Shown one piece after another: positions 9,802-18,322 of a stretch of DNA of 64,000 nt (position 1 is the first letter of the stretch; the number at the start of each line of letters is the position of its first letter). Source of the stretch: Streptomyces spiroverticillatus. GTDB taxonomy: Bacteria; Actinomycetota; Actinomycetes; Streptomycetales; Streptomycetaceae. The notes under the pieces were generated by a model. It was not told where the DNA came from, did not search any database, and saw only the letters and a program-made list of their open reading frames with translations. The stretch lies in the NCBI GenBank assembly GCA_014650415.1, contig BMUX01000009.1:124001-188000 (forward strand). Direction: 5' to 3'. The translations under genes and the position numbers were made by a program.

Positions 9802-12504
9802 TCAGCCCAGACGCCTCAGCTTCGTGCCGAAGCCCGGTTCGATCAGGTCGGACTGGAGGGCGACCGGGGCCGAGACCTTGCCCGGGCCCGTGCCCACCGT
9901 GACCTCGCCGACCACGTCGCCCGCCTTCCCCGCGTGCGGGACCGGCTTGCCCGCCTGGGCGCCGACCGCCAGGTCGACCTTCAGGCCCGGCCAGCCGATG
10001 GCCTTCAGCTCCTTGGTCGCCACGACCGGCGTCCGCCCGCCGAGCCCGTCGTCCACGTACCCGACGACATCGCCCTTCTTGATCACCTGCGCCGAGGTCA
10101 CGACCTCCTGCGCCTTCTTGATCAGCTCCAGGCTCTTGTCGATCGCCCGCTGGAGCTTGCGTTCCAGCACCGGTCCGGTCGTCTGGTTCATCACCGCGCC
10201 GATGATCCGGCGCGGCTTCCCGTCGACGATCGTGGACGCCGTGAAGAGGAGGTTGCCGCCGGCCGGGGTCGTCGAGCCGGTCTTGATGCCGTTGACGCCC
10301 GGCTCAAGAAGGATCTTGTTGTTGTTGTAGATCCGGCCGGGAAGGCCCGGGATGTCCACCTGCGGCATGTCCACGATCTCGCGGAACACGTCGTTCTCCA
10401 TCACGGCCCGGCCCAGCTTGATCTGGTCGAGCGGGGTGCTGACGGTGCCCTTGTCGAAGCCGCTGGAGTCGGTGTACTTGGAGTTGGTCATGCCGAGGTC
10501 CTTGGCCGCGGCGTTCATCTTCTCCAGGAACTTCTCCTCGGAGCCCGCGTCCCAACGACCCAGCAGCCGGGCCACGTTGTTGCCCGACGGGATCATGAGC
10601 ATCATCAGCATCTGCCGCTGCGTGTACTCCTGCCCCTCCTTGATCTGCGCCGTGGACTCGTCGCCCTTCTTGCCGTCCTCCTCGGCGGCCTTGTCCACCT
10701 TGATCTTCGGGCCGGTCTCCTTGCCCGTGATCGGGTGGTCCTTGAGGATCACGTACGCCGTCATGGCCTTCGCCATGCTCGCGATCGGCGCGGGCTTCTG
10801 CGGGCCCTCGGTGCCCATCGAGCCGACGCCCTCGACCTCGATCGCCGACTGGCCCTCGCCGGACCACGGCATCTCGGTGGTGCCGCCGCCGAAGGTGTAC
10901 GTCGGGTTCGCGCTCAGTGCCAGCTTCGGGTCCGGCAGCGGCCGTACGAACTGCACCACCGCGAAGATCAGCAGCAGCAGAACGATCAGCGGCGTCCAGA
11001 TCTTGAACCGGCGCACGGTCGTGCGCACCGGCGTCTCCGGCGGCGCGGGCTTGTTCGTCAGCTCGGCCAGCAGGTCCAGCGGCGGCTTCGGCGGCAGCGG
11101 CTGCTGCCGGGTCCGCTCGGTCTCCGGCAGCCCGGGCCCGGCCGGCGGCGGAACCGGCCGCGGCTGCGCGGCCCCCGGCTGCGCGCCGGTCTCACCGGGC
11201 TTACGGGGCGGCCGCGGAGCCCGTACGTCGTCGGGCTTCAGCGGTACGAACTTGCTGGTGCGCTCGGCGTCCGACTCCGGCTTGGGCAGCGGCGAGGACT
11301 TCGCCGCGCCCGCGCCGCCGCTGGGCTTGAGCTGCTTGTCGGAGGGCAGCTTGAGCATGGCGGTGGGCTGGTCGACCTTCGGCCCGGAGGGCCGCATGGT
11401 CTTGAAGACGGCGGTCGCCTGATCGACCCCCTTGCCGTCGTCCTCGCCCTTCTCGCCGTCGCCGTCCTCGCCGTCGGCCTTGCCACCGTCGGCCTCGGCC
11501 TCGTCCTCGTCCGTCTCGGCGGCGGGTTCGGGCTTCTTCGCCGGTACGGGGGCGGCGTCACCGTCCTCGTCCGCCTCGGCAGCCGGTTCGGGCTTCTTCG
11601 CCGGTACGGCAGCGGACGCAGCCTTCGCGTCCGGGCCTTCGGCGTCGCGGTCCTCGTCCTCGTCCTCGTCCGCCTCAGCGGCCGGTTCGGGCTTCTTCGC
11701 CGGTACGGAAGTGGGGGCGGCCTTCTTGTCCGAGGCGTCCGTGTCGGGCGCGTCCGGGGCCTCGTCGGAGGCGTCGGAGGCCGATGCGGAGGCGTCGGAA
11801 GCCGAGGCCGAGGCCGCGTCGTCGCCCTTGTCCGCCGCAGTGGGCTTCTCGTCCGGTGCGGAGACTTCCGCTTCCGGTGCGGAGGCTTCCGCTTCCGGCG
11901 TGGAGGCTTCCGCTTCTGGTGCGAGGGGCTCGTCCGGGACGTCCTTGTCGGCATCGCCGGCCGCCGTGTCGCCGGTCGGGGACTTGGCGTCCGCCTCGGC
12001 GTCCTTGTCGTCGTCGTCCGAGGTCGCCACCCACGCGGCCACCGCCGCGCGCAGCCGGGAGTCGCCGGGCTCGGGAGACTCCGGGGACTCGGCCGCCTCG
12101 GGCTCCTCCTCGCCGGAGGGTGCCGACTCGGATTCCGCTTCCGCGGCGTCCTCGGACGCCTCCGGCAGCTCCGTGCCCCTCGGGCGGGTGCGGAAGGTCG
12201 CCGTCGGCTGGTCCGTGCCGCCGTCGGCCGGCTCCTCGTTCGCCGGAGCGTCCGGTGCCGGGTCGTGCGTCACCGGGGTGTCTGCGGCCGCATCCTCAGC
12301 CGTATCGGATGTGTCGGATGTGCCGGACGTAGCGGACGCGTCCGAAGCGGCGCGCGATGCGGACGGGCCGTCGCGGAAGACCGCGAGCCTCGGATCCCGC
12401 TTCTCGCTCGCATCACGCGCCTCGCGCACCTCGCTCGCTTCGCTGCCAGCCGTCTCCCCCGACGACTTCCGCTGCTCCGACTTGCCGGGGGACTCGCCCG
12501 CCAC
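9802..12504 (-). CDS. D-alanyl-D-alanine carboxypeptidase (S11) with long acidic N-terminus
   Basis: 900 aa from GTG 12504 (GAGGAGG just upstream). Residues about 1-490 are disordered, rich in Asp/Glu/Ala/Pro, and include repeats such as VPAKKPEPAAEADED (three copies) and PEAEASA-type units. A single membrane span follows (IWTPLIVLLLLIFAVVQF, about residue 500), then the extracytoplasmic S11 domain with SxxK (SMAK, about 574), SxN (SGN, about 637) and KTG (about 738). It trims D-Ala from peptidoglycan stem peptides. The cytoplasmic acidic tail is far longer than in typical PBP5 proteins and may mediate protein contacts. The longer frame to 12597 lacks a ribosome-binding site. Confidence 0.92.
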   Translation of the reverse strand: MAGESPGKSEQRKSSGETAGSEASEVREARDASEKRDPRLAVFRDGPSASRAASDASATSGTSDTSDTAEDAAADTPVTHDPAPDAPANEEPADGGTDQPTATFRTRPRGTELPEASEDAAEAESESAPSGEEEPEAAESPESPEPGDSRLRAAVAAWVATSDDDDKDAEADAKSPTGDTAAGDADKDVPDEPLAPEAEASTPEAEASAPEAEVSAPDEKPTAADKGDDAASASASDASASASDASDEAPDAPDTDASDKKAAPTSVPAKKPEPAAEADEDEDEDRDAEGPDAKAASAAVPAKKPEPAAEADEDGDAAPVPAKKPEPAAETDEDEAEADGGKADGEDGDGEKGEDDGKGVDQATAVFKTMRPSGPKVDQPTAMLKLPSDKQLKPSGGAGAAKSSPLPKPESDAERTSKFVPLKPDDVRAPRPPRKPGETGAQPGAAQPRPVPPPAGPGLPETERTRQQPLPPKPPLDLLAELTNKPAPPETPVRTTVRRFKIWTPLIVLLLLIFAVVQFVRPLPDPKLALSANPTYTFGGGTTEMPWSGEGQSAIEVEGVGSMGTEGPQKPAPIASMAKAMTAYVILKDHPITGKETGPKIKVDKAAEEDGKKGDESTAQIKEGQEYTQRQMLMMLMIPSGNNVARLLGRWDAGSEEKFLEKMNAAAKDLGMTNSKYTDSSGFDKGTVSTPLDQIKLGRAVMENDVFREIVDMPQVDIPGLPGRIYNNNKILLEPGVNGIKTGSTTPAGGNLLFTASTIVDGKPRRIIGAVMNQTTGPVLERKLQRAIDKSLELIKKAQEVVTSAQVIKKGDVVGYVDDGLGGRTPVVATKELKAIGWPGLKVDLAVGAQAGKPVPHAGKAGDVVGEVTVGTGPGKVSAPVALQSDLIEPGFGTKLRRLG

Positions 12505-12658
12505 CGATGCCTCCTCAACGCCAACAAGAGTCGTGACGGGATCTCCCCCGCCTGTCCGATCCATGGACCAGTGTCCCGCTACGAGACCCGCACCCACGTG
12601 CTAGACGAGAACGACATACCTACTGGTTCCCGTACGAAGCACCCAGGCACTCTCGACA

Positions 12659-12692
12659 GATGAATGTGAGAGGGGTCACCCTGTCATTCATC
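12659..12692. promoter_or_regulatory. Inverted repeat before GPP34 gene
   Basis: Arms GATGAATG (12659-12666) and CATTCATC (12685-12692), 18 bp apart, in the intergenic region between the divergent carboxypeptidase and GPP34 genes. It lies 18 bp before the GPP34 start, so it could be an operator or a leader hairpin. Nothing else identifies it. Confidence 0.35.
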
Positions 12693-12709
12693 CACGCGGG
12701 GAGGCATGG

Positions 12710-13483
12710 ATGGGCAGGAGCCGCAGAACAATTCCGGAGGAGCTTCTGCTGCTCGCTCTGGACCCGGCAACGGGTACCACAGCGCAGCCGCAGTCGCTCG
12801 ACCTCGGCCTGGCCGGGGCACAGCTAGTGGAGCTGGCTCTGGCAGGACGGATAGCCCCTGACGGGGATCGTATCGCCGTGGTGATGCCACGGCCGACCGG
12901 AGATCCGACACTGGACTCCGCACTGGAACTGCTGCGCCGTCGTGGCAGTCCGGTTCGGGCAGTGAACTGGATCGGCGGGCCCCGACTGGGGCTGCGCCAG
13001 ATCTATCTCGCGCACCTGGAGCGGTGCGGCATGGTGCATGCCGTATCGGGTCAGATGTGCGGGGTCTTGCCGACGACTCGCTACCAGGCGACGGACACGG
13101 CAATCAGCCGGGACATCCGTGCCCGGCTGGACAGTGCGATCCGCACCGGCGTACCGCCGGACCCGCGGACCGCGGCGCTCGCCGCGCTCGCTCACGCAGT
13201 GGGGCTCGGCAAGCACCTGTATCCCGGCAACGAGGGCCGGTCGTCGAGGTCCCGTCTGCGGGATCTGATTCGGCACGACCCGATGGGCGGACTCGTGGCG
13301 CACGCCGTGATGGACGTCCAGAACGGGGTGGCCGCCGCGCCACGCCGTGCAGCACCCGGCAGCACGTCCTCCGGCCAGGGTTCCCCTGGCGGCGGCGGGG
13401 CCGGCGCACGCCAGTCGGCACAGTCGGCGTCCGTGTCCGCGCAGCCGCACCGCGGCAGCATGGCCAGGGCCGCAGCTCACTGA
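12710..13483 (+). CDS. GPP34 (GOLPH3/Vps74-like) family protein
   Basis: 257 aa from ATG 12710 with GGGGAGG upstream. The N-terminal RRTIPEELLLLALDP and the following SLDLGLAGAQLVELALAGR are the hallmarks of the GPP34/GOLPH3 fold. Helical segments with VVMPRPTGDP and the mid-region LIRHDPMGGLVAHAVM fit the family. In eukaryotes this fold binds phosphoinositides at the Golgi. In actinomycetes many paralogues exist and their role is unknown. The C-terminal 50 residues are low-complexity Gly/Ser/Ala. It stands alone between the carboxypeptidase and the Scr1-type regulator and is followed by a strong hairpin. Confidence 0.85.
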   Translation: MGRSRRTIPEELLLLALDPATGTTAQPQSLDLGLAGAQLVELALAGRIAPDGDRIAVVMPRPTGDPTLDSALELLRRRGSPVRAVNWIGGPRLGLRQIYLAHLERCGMVHAVSGQMCGVLPTTRYQATDTAISRDIRARLDSAIRTGVPPDPRTAALAALAHAVGLGKHLYPGNEGRSSRSRLRDLIRHDPMGGLVAHAVMDVQNGVAAAPRRAAPGSTSSGQGSPGGGGAGARQSAQSASVSAQPHRGSMARAAAH

Positions 13484-13820
13484 CGTACGAACGCACGACG
13501 CATCACGCACGACCCGAAATAACAGCAAGCCGCCGCGCCGACGTCCCCAAAGACCCGGTTCGGGAGCCGCAGTACACACGCGGGGCAGTGGACCGGCCGT
13601 CCGGACGAGGGCCGGGCCACTGCCCCGCGCGTGCGTTTCCCCCGGGACCGGCCGGGACCGATGGCGGGGAAACACGGGAAACCGGTACGGATGCGTACAC
13701 GGTGCGGCACCCTGTGTCGCCATTTCCCGGCGCGGCCAGCCCAGTTGGTGGCACTCTGCAAAGACCGAGCAGGACCGAGCAGAGCAGATTCGCGCAGCAC
13801 GCAGCCGGAGGTGCAGTCCC
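13484..13820. other. Intergenic region between GPP34 and XRE genes
   Basis: 337 bp. The first half holds the hairpin at 13579-13629; the second half should hold the promoter of the XRE-family gene, but no clear -10/-35 is visible. No gene is supported. Confidence 0.5.
13579..13629 (+). terminator. Strong hairpin after GPP34 gene
   Basis: Perfect 13-bp arms CGCGGGGCAGTGG and CCACTGCCCCGCG enclosing a second GGCC-rich stem. It sits 96 bp after the GPP34 stop and is followed by GTGCGTTTCCC. A terminator is the simplest reading. Confidence 0.6.
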
Positions 13821-14684
13821 GTGGCGTCCCCCAACATCAACCCGACCGTCAGGCGACGTCGACTGGGACAGGAGCTGCGCAGGCTCCGCGAGACGAAGGG
13901 CCTGACAGCGGAGGGCGTGGCCGAACGGCTGCTGGTCTCCCAGTCGAAGATCAGCCGTCTGGAGAACGGCCGCAGGAGCATCAGCCCGCGCGACGTCAGG
14001 GATTTGTGCAACGTGTACGAGGTGGAGGACCCGAGGGTCGTCGAATCGCTGATGCAGATGGCCAAGGACTCCCGCCAGCAGGGCTGGTGGCACGCCTTCG
14101 GCGACATCCCGTACAGCGTGTACATCGGCCTGGAGACGGACGCGGAGAGCCTGCGCGTGTACGAGCCCCAGGTCGTCCCGGGACTGCTCCAGACCACGGA
14201 GTACGCGGAGGCGGTGATCTCCGGCGCGCTGCCCGAGAGCACGCCCGAGGAGTGGCGCAAGCGGGTCGGCGTCAGACTGCGCCGGAAGGAGCGCATCACG
14301 ACGGCCGCGGTGCCGCTGCGGCTGTGGGCGGTGATCGACGAGTCGGTGCTGCGCCGCGAGGTCGGCGACCGGCATCTGATGCTGGCGCAGCTGGAGCACC
14401 TCCAGGAGCTGTCGAAGCTGCCCCATGTGACCATCCAGGTGCTGCCGTTCTCGGCGGGCGCGCACACGGGTCTGAGCGGCCACTACGCGATCCTGGAGTT
14501 CCCGGAGACGACCGACTCCAGCGTCGTGTACATCGAGGGCGTCACCAGTGACCTGTACCTGGAGAAGACGGCCGACGTGCAGAAGTACACGGTGATGTAC
14601 GAGCACTTGAGGGCGAAGGCGATGAGCGCGGAGGACTCGATGGAGTACATCGCCGACATCGCGAAGCAGCACTACGCGAAGTAG
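13821..14684 (+). CDS. Scr1-type XRE regulator with DUF5753 domain
   Basis: 287 aa from GTG 13821, preceded by GGAGG. Residues about 10-70 form an XRE helix-turn-helix (LGQELRRLRETKGLTAEGVA, then VSQSKISRLENGRRSI). The remainder is the DUF5753 ligand-like domain (YEPQVVPGLLQTTEYA; LRLWAVIDESVLRREVG; VQVLPFSAGAH-type strand; GHYAILEFPE). This family pairs with a small DUF397 protein, here 280 bp downstream. Scr1/Scr2-like pairs influence development and antibiotic production in Streptomyces. A 15-bp tandem repeat spans the stop codon (14674-14710). Confidence 0.9.
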   Translation: MASPNINPTVRRRRLGQELRRLRETKGLTAEGVAERLLVSQSKISRLENGRRSISPRDVRDLCNVYEVEDPRVVESLMQMAKDSRQQGWWHAFGDIPYSVYIGLETDAESLRVYEPQVVPGLLQTTEYAEAVISGALPESTPEEWRKRVGVRLRRKERITTAAVPLRLWAVIDESVLRREVGDRHLMLAQLEHLQELSKLPHVTIQVLPFSAGAHTGLSGHYAILEFPETTDSSVVYIEGVTSDLYLEKTADVQKYTVMYEHLRAKAMSAEDSMEYIADIAKQHYAK

Positions 14685-14710
14685 CGCTGCGCGAAGTAGC
14701 GCTGCGCGAA
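14674..14710 (+). repeat. 15-bp tandem repeat across the stop codon
   Basis: The unit CGCGAAGTAGCGCTG occurs twice, followed by a third partial copy reading CGCGAAGCAGC. The stop codon of the XRE gene lies inside the first unit. It probably arose by slippage. Confidence 0.7.
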
Positions 14711-14964
14711 GCAGCCGGTTCCTGCTGTGCGCCCGGTGCGTCGCCTCTGTGGGAAACCCCGGGGCGGCGCACCGTACACCTTCCCCTCGTACGAGTGGAA
14801 GACCCACCGGTATATGCCATCCGGTCGAGTGAACACCCCCTGTGGGTAAGGGAGTTCCGGCGTAGCGTCGATCACGCCAAGCAAGACCGCTGGCAGACCG
14901 CGTCGAACGCCTTCGGCGGACGCTCGCGGCGATCGACGAACGACTGGTGGAGGCTGAAAAAGAC

Positions 14965-15174
14965 ATGGCGATTCTCAAGGGCGCGACGGCCGAGTGGACG
15001 AAGTCCTCTTACTCCGGCGGAAACGGTGCGTGCGTGGAGGTCAAGTCCCCGGCGGTGCAGGCGATCGACGTGCGGGACTCGAAGGCGCCCGAGGGCCCTT
15101 CGATCACCTTCGCGCCGGGTGCGTGGACGTCGTTCATCACCGAGGTCGGCCAGGGAAGCCTCGGAGACCGCTGA
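14965..15174 (+). CDS. DUF397 small protein, partner of Scr1-type regulator
   Basis: 69 aa from ATG 14965 (MAILKGATAEWTKSSYSGGN), the characteristic DUF397 opening. It continues with CVEVKSP, AIDVRDSKAPEGPSITF and AWTSFI. A GTG at 14947 would add six residues, but the ATG has the better GGTGGAGG spacing. DUF397 proteins are encoded next to XRE/DUF5753 proteins in streptomycetes and are thought to bind and modulate them, with toxin-antitoxin-like behaviour reported for some pairs. The partner is the gene at 13821-14684. Confidence 0.92.
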   Translation: MAILKGATAEWTKSSYSGGNGACVEVKSPAVQAIDVRDSKAPEGPSITFAPGAWTSFITEVGQGSLGDR

Positions 15175-15305
15175 AACCGTTCCGACCGCTGATACGGCAG
15201 ATGCCGCCGACACGGCCACACCGCCGGCCGGCCTTCGCCGTACAGCACGCACGAGCCCTCTCGACCGGCCCGCCGTCCTGGCCGAGGGGGCTCTTCCCTT
15301 GCCGT

Positions 15306-16145
15306 CTAACGGAGTTGGTCGACGTAACGGTCCGTCCCGACCACCGTCGGAATGAACGGCGCGACGAGTTCGACCCGCCCGAGCCCGGCCCCGGCGACCG
15401 CCTCCCCGAGTCCGCCGAAGCGCTCCTCCCACCGCTCGCGGGGGTCCTCCTCCAGGAACCACAGCAGCGTCAGCCGGGTGTCGACGCCCTCCACCTGCTT
15501 GACGTACGTCATCCGGTCCCCCGGCAGGGGCGTCGGCCGGAAGACGGTCACCATGGCCGCCGACGACCCGGCGAGCTGCTTGGGCAGGTGCGCGGCACGC
15601 AGCCACTCCGCCAACTCCCGCCGCTGGTCTGCGTCCTGAGCGTCGATCACCTCCAGCACCAGCCCCTTGTACGGGTGGTCGAGGGCGTGGAAGTCGCGCG
15701 GCCCGGCGGCGCCGTCCCGGTAGACGGTCGCCACGTGGTCCTGGAAGGCCGTGAAGACATGGGTGCGGGCCTGGTGGACGCGGGCGTCGCGGTTGAGCCG
15801 CTTGTTGATGGCGACGGTCCACTTCATGTGGTCGTCGTAACGCCCTTCGGTGATCCAGTACGTGGACAGGTAGCACCCGGCGGTGACGGGCTCGGCGACC
15901 GCCGACTCGGCCGGATACCGCAGGAGTTGGAGGTCCCGGGTGGCGACCCACCTCCTGCCCGCGTACATCCAGGGCATGGCCATGGCGCCGGCCATGTAGT
16001 GGTCGTCCTCGTACCAGCGGTTGTACGCGTACTCCTGGCCCGGGTGCGGTTCGACCATGGTGATCAGGGCGTGCCCGGGCCGCACCCCGTACGGCCCGAC
16101 GGCCGCCAGCTCGGCGTACGTCTCGCTGCGCGTGTCCTCGCTCAT
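15306..16145 (-). CDS. Conserved protein of unknown function, possible dimeric alpha/beta barrel
   Basis: 279 aa from ATG 16145 with GGGGCGGGG upstream; an earlier start at 16160 is less likely. The sequence has GHALITMVEPHPGQEYAYNRWYEDDHYMAG, which recalls EthD/DUF-type ferredoxin-like barrel proteins that bind small hydrophobic molecules. No catalytic residues can be named. It is divergent from an SDR gene, and the 80-bp space between holds a perfect CTGACGG-A-CCGTCAG palindrome (16182-16196). That palindrome recurs before several lipid or acid catabolic genes in the window, so a role in the same regulon is likely. Confidence 0.75.
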   Translation of the reverse strand: MSEDTRSETYAELAAVGPYGVRPGHALITMVEPHPGQEYAYNRWYEDDHYMAGAMAMPWMYAGRRWVATRDLQLLRYPAESAVAEPVTAGCYLSTYWITEGRYDDHMKWTVAINKRLNRDARVHQARTHVFTAFQDHVATVYRDGAAGPRDFHALDHPYKGLVLEVIDAQDADQRRELAEWLRAAHLPKQLAGSSAAMVTVFRPTPLPGDRMTYVKQVEGVDTRLTLLWFLEEDPRERWEERFGGLGEAVAGAGLGRVELVAPFIPTVVGTDRYVDQLR

Positions 16146-16181
16146 CCCCGCCCCTTCCAAGTGACGTGACCGGGACCTACC

Positions 16182-16196
16182 CTGACGGACCGTCAG
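16182..16196. promoter_or_regulatory. Palindromic operator 1, CTGACG-N3-CGTCAG type
   Basis: Perfect odd palindrome CTGACGGACCGTCAG between two divergent genes (starts at 16145 and 16226), 36 and 29 bp away. It has the size and symmetry of a TetR-family operator and could control both genes. Seven related sites lie elsewhere in the window. Confidence 0.7.
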
Positions 16197-16225
16197 ACAA
16201 TTGACCAGAGTCCGGAGGCAGTGAC

Positions 16226-17011
16226 GTGCTCATCGAGGGAAAGACGGTCGTCGTGTCCGGCGTCGGCGCGGGCCTCGGCCACCGGGTGGCGGAGGCGGTG
16301 GTGCGGGACGGCGGCAACGCGGTCCTCGGCGCCCGTACGGAGTCCCGCCTGGCGGAATGCGCCGCCGCGATCGACCCGGACGGCAAACGGACGGCCTGGC
16401 TGGCGACCGACATCACCTCCGAGGCGGCCTGCGACCGGCTCGCCGCCGTGGCGGTGGAGCGCTTCGGGGCGATCGACGCGGTGGTCCATGTCGCGGCGTT
16501 CGACACGTACTTCGGCGGCCTCGAATCGGCGGACTTCTCCGCCTGGCAGCAGGTCCTGGACGTGAACCTGCTGGGCACGCTGCGGATGACCCGGGCCTGT
16601 CTGCCCGCCCTGAAGGCGGGTCCCGGGGGCTCGGTGGTCATCATCGGCACCCAGTCCGCGATCGCCGCGCCGACGGAGGTGGAGCAGGCCGCCTACGCGG
16701 CGTCGAAGGGCGCGCTCACCTCGGCGATGTACTCCCTGGCCCGGGAGCTGGGACCGCACGGGGTGCGGGTGAACACGGTGCTGCCGGGGTGGATGTGGGG
16801 GCCGCCGGTGGAGGGGTACGTGGCGTACGCGGCGGGCGTGGAGGGGGTGGCGGAATCGGTGGTCCGGGAACGCCTGAACTCCCGGATGGCGCTTCCGGCC
16901 ATGGCCACGGACGGCGACGTGGCGAACGCGGCGATCTTCTTCGCCTCGGACCGGGCGGGGGCCATCACGGGGCAGCAGTTGTTGGTGAATGCGGGTGAGG
17001 TGATGCGGTGA
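16226..17011 (+). CDS. Short-chain dehydrogenase/reductase
   Basis: 261 aa from GTG 16226 with GGAGG upstream. Cofactor motif SGVGAGLG near the N-terminus, TDIT for the adenine pocket, HVAAF in place of the usual NNAG, the active-site Ser in GTQSAIAA, and YAASK for the catalytic Tyr and Lys. The C-terminus has the usual TGQQLLVNAGE. It reversibly oxidises an alcohol using NAD(P); the substrate is unknown. It is divergent from the 279-aa gene and shares the palindromic operator at 16182. Control by that site suggests a role in acid or steroid-like catabolism. Confidence 0.9.
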   Translation: MLIEGKTVVVSGVGAGLGHRVAEAVVRDGGNAVLGARTESRLAECAAAIDPDGKRTAWLATDITSEAACDRLAAVAVERFGAIDAVVHVAAFDTYFGGLESADFSAWQQVLDVNLLGTLRMTRACLPALKAGPGGSVVIIGTQSAIAAPTEVEQAAYAASKGALTSAMYSLARELGPHGVRVNTVLPGWMWGPPVEGYVAYAAGVEGVAESVVRERLNSRMALPAMATDGDVANAAIFFASDRAGAITGQQLLVNAGEVMR

Positions 17012-17064
17012 CCGGGGGCGGGGGTGCGGGCAGGGGGGCGGTGTCCGGGTGGGCCGGTGTCGGG

Positions 17065-17171
17065 GGTGCGGGCAGTGGGCGGTACCGGGGCGGGCCCGGA
17101 TCGGGCGTACCGCCCCCTTGCCCGCCCGTCCCGCCCCCCGGGGGGGGCGGCCCCGCCACCCAAGGGGGCTA
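17065..17171. repeat. Interspersed palindromic repeat, family A copy 2
   Basis: Same element as at 9626: GGTGCGGGCAG, CGGGCCCGGATCGGGC, CCGCCCCCTTG and CAAGGGGGCTAG. It fills the junction between the SDR and the convergent ADP-ribosylglycohydrolase-like gene, and its final CTA is that gene's stop codon (minus strand). So this repeat supplies coding sequence end and hairpin together. Confidence 0.75.
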
Positions 17172-18305
17172 GGCGCGCGGGTATCGGGCCAGCCAGCCCG
17201 GGGAGCCTGCCCCCGGGGTGTGGAGAGACGCCCCCTGTGTCATCTCCATGGCGAAGTCGTCCGCCAGTTCCAGGAGCGTGGAGCGTCCCTCCACCTCCAC
17301 CACCCACCCCGCCGGCAAAGCCGTCTCCCCGTGCATCGCCCCCAGCAGCGCCCCGCACAGAGCCCCGCAGGCCGCCGACGCCCCGCCGTGGTTCACCGCC
17401 AGGCGCAGCCCGTGCCCCACGTCCTCCCCCACGAGCGCGCAGTACACGGCCACCGCCAGCACCCCCTCCGGCGTCCGCCCGTCCCCCAGCGCCTCCACCC
17501 GCTCCGGCGTCGGCAGCCCCTGCCGGACCCCGTCCAGCGCCGCCCGCAGGGCATCACTCACCAGCTGGTGCCCCGGCCGGGCCGCGAGCTGTGCCAGCGC
17601 CCGCTGCACCGCCGCGTCCAGCCCCTCTCCCCGGGCCACCCCGTGCACCAGCACCGCGAGCGCCCCGGCAGCCAGGCAGGACACGGGATGCCCGTGGGTC
17701 AGCGCCGCGCACTCGGCGGCGAGCTGGAAGACCAGCGGCGCCTCCCACCCCACCAGCAGCCCGAACGGTGCCGCCCGCACCACTGCCACCGCGTCCCGCG
17801 AGGCAGGGTTGTGCGGGGCCTCCAGCGTGCCCATCGCGGGCTCCTTGAGCGCCCCGAGGCACTCGCGGGTCGGCGAGCGGCGTACGTACAGCCACTCCTC
17901 GCGGGCCAGCCACCCGTCCTCGGGGCGTCGTTCGTCGGGGCCCCAGTCGTGCTGGGTGGCGGCCCAGCGGAGGTAGGCGCGGTGCACGTCGGTGGGCGGG
18001 TGCCAGGCGCCGGTGTCGCGCCGCACCTGGGCCCGGATCAGCCCGTCGACGGTGAACAGGGTCTGCTGGGTGCCGGCGGTGATCGCCCCGCGTCTGCCGT
18101 ACGCGGGCAGCAGGTCGACGACGCCCGCCTCTCCGCACCCGGCCCGGATCTCGTCCAGGGAGAGGGAGTCCACGGCGGCCCCGAGGGCGTCGCCGATCGC
18201 GCCGCCGAGCAGCGCACCGCGCACCCGGCTGCGGAAGTCCTGCTGCTCGGTACGGCCCCAGACGCCGGACGCGGCGGCGGTGGCGGCGGCAGTGCTGCTG
18301 CTCAT
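17169..18305 (-). CDS. ADP-ribosylglycohydrolase fold protein lacking metal ligands
   Basis: 378 aa from ATG 18305 (a GTG at 18317 is an alternative; neither has a clear ribosome-binding site). The fold signature GALLGGAIGDALGAAVD is at residues 30-46. Active members have a T-D-D motif and a later D-x-D motif that bind two magnesium ions. Here the first reads TQQT (79-82) and the second reads NHGGASAACG (305-314), so all the aspartates are gone. The scaffold, including ALLGAMHG, is kept. The protein may therefore bind ADP-ribose or act structurally rather than cleave it. That conclusion rests on the motif comparison only. Confidence 0.85.
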   Translation of the reverse strand: MSSSTAAATAAASGVWGRTEQQDFRSRVRGALLGGAIGDALGAAVDSLSLDEIRAGCGEAGVVDLLPAYGRRGAITAGTQQTLFTVDGLIRAQVRRDTGAWHPPTDVHRAYLRWAATQHDWGPDERRPEDGWLAREEWLYVRRSPTRECLGALKEPAMGTLEAPHNPASRDAVAVVRAAPFGLLVGWEAPLVFQLAAECAALTHGHPVSCLAAGALAVLVHGVARGEGLDAAVQRALAQLAARPGHQLVSDALRAALDGVRQGLPTPERVEALGDGRTPEGVLAVAVYCALVGEDVGHGLRLAVNHGGASAACGALCGALLGAMHGETALPAGWVVEVEGRSTLLELADDFAMEMTQGASLHTPGAGSPGWLARYPRA

Positions 18306-18322
18306 GGCGCGCCACAATAGTT

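Noticed and set aside
8983-12663. Plus-strand open frame of 1226 codons
   Set aside because: It is antisense to the carboxypeptidase gene, and its Arg/Gly/Val/Leu repeats are the mirror of the acidic tail; it has no motif.
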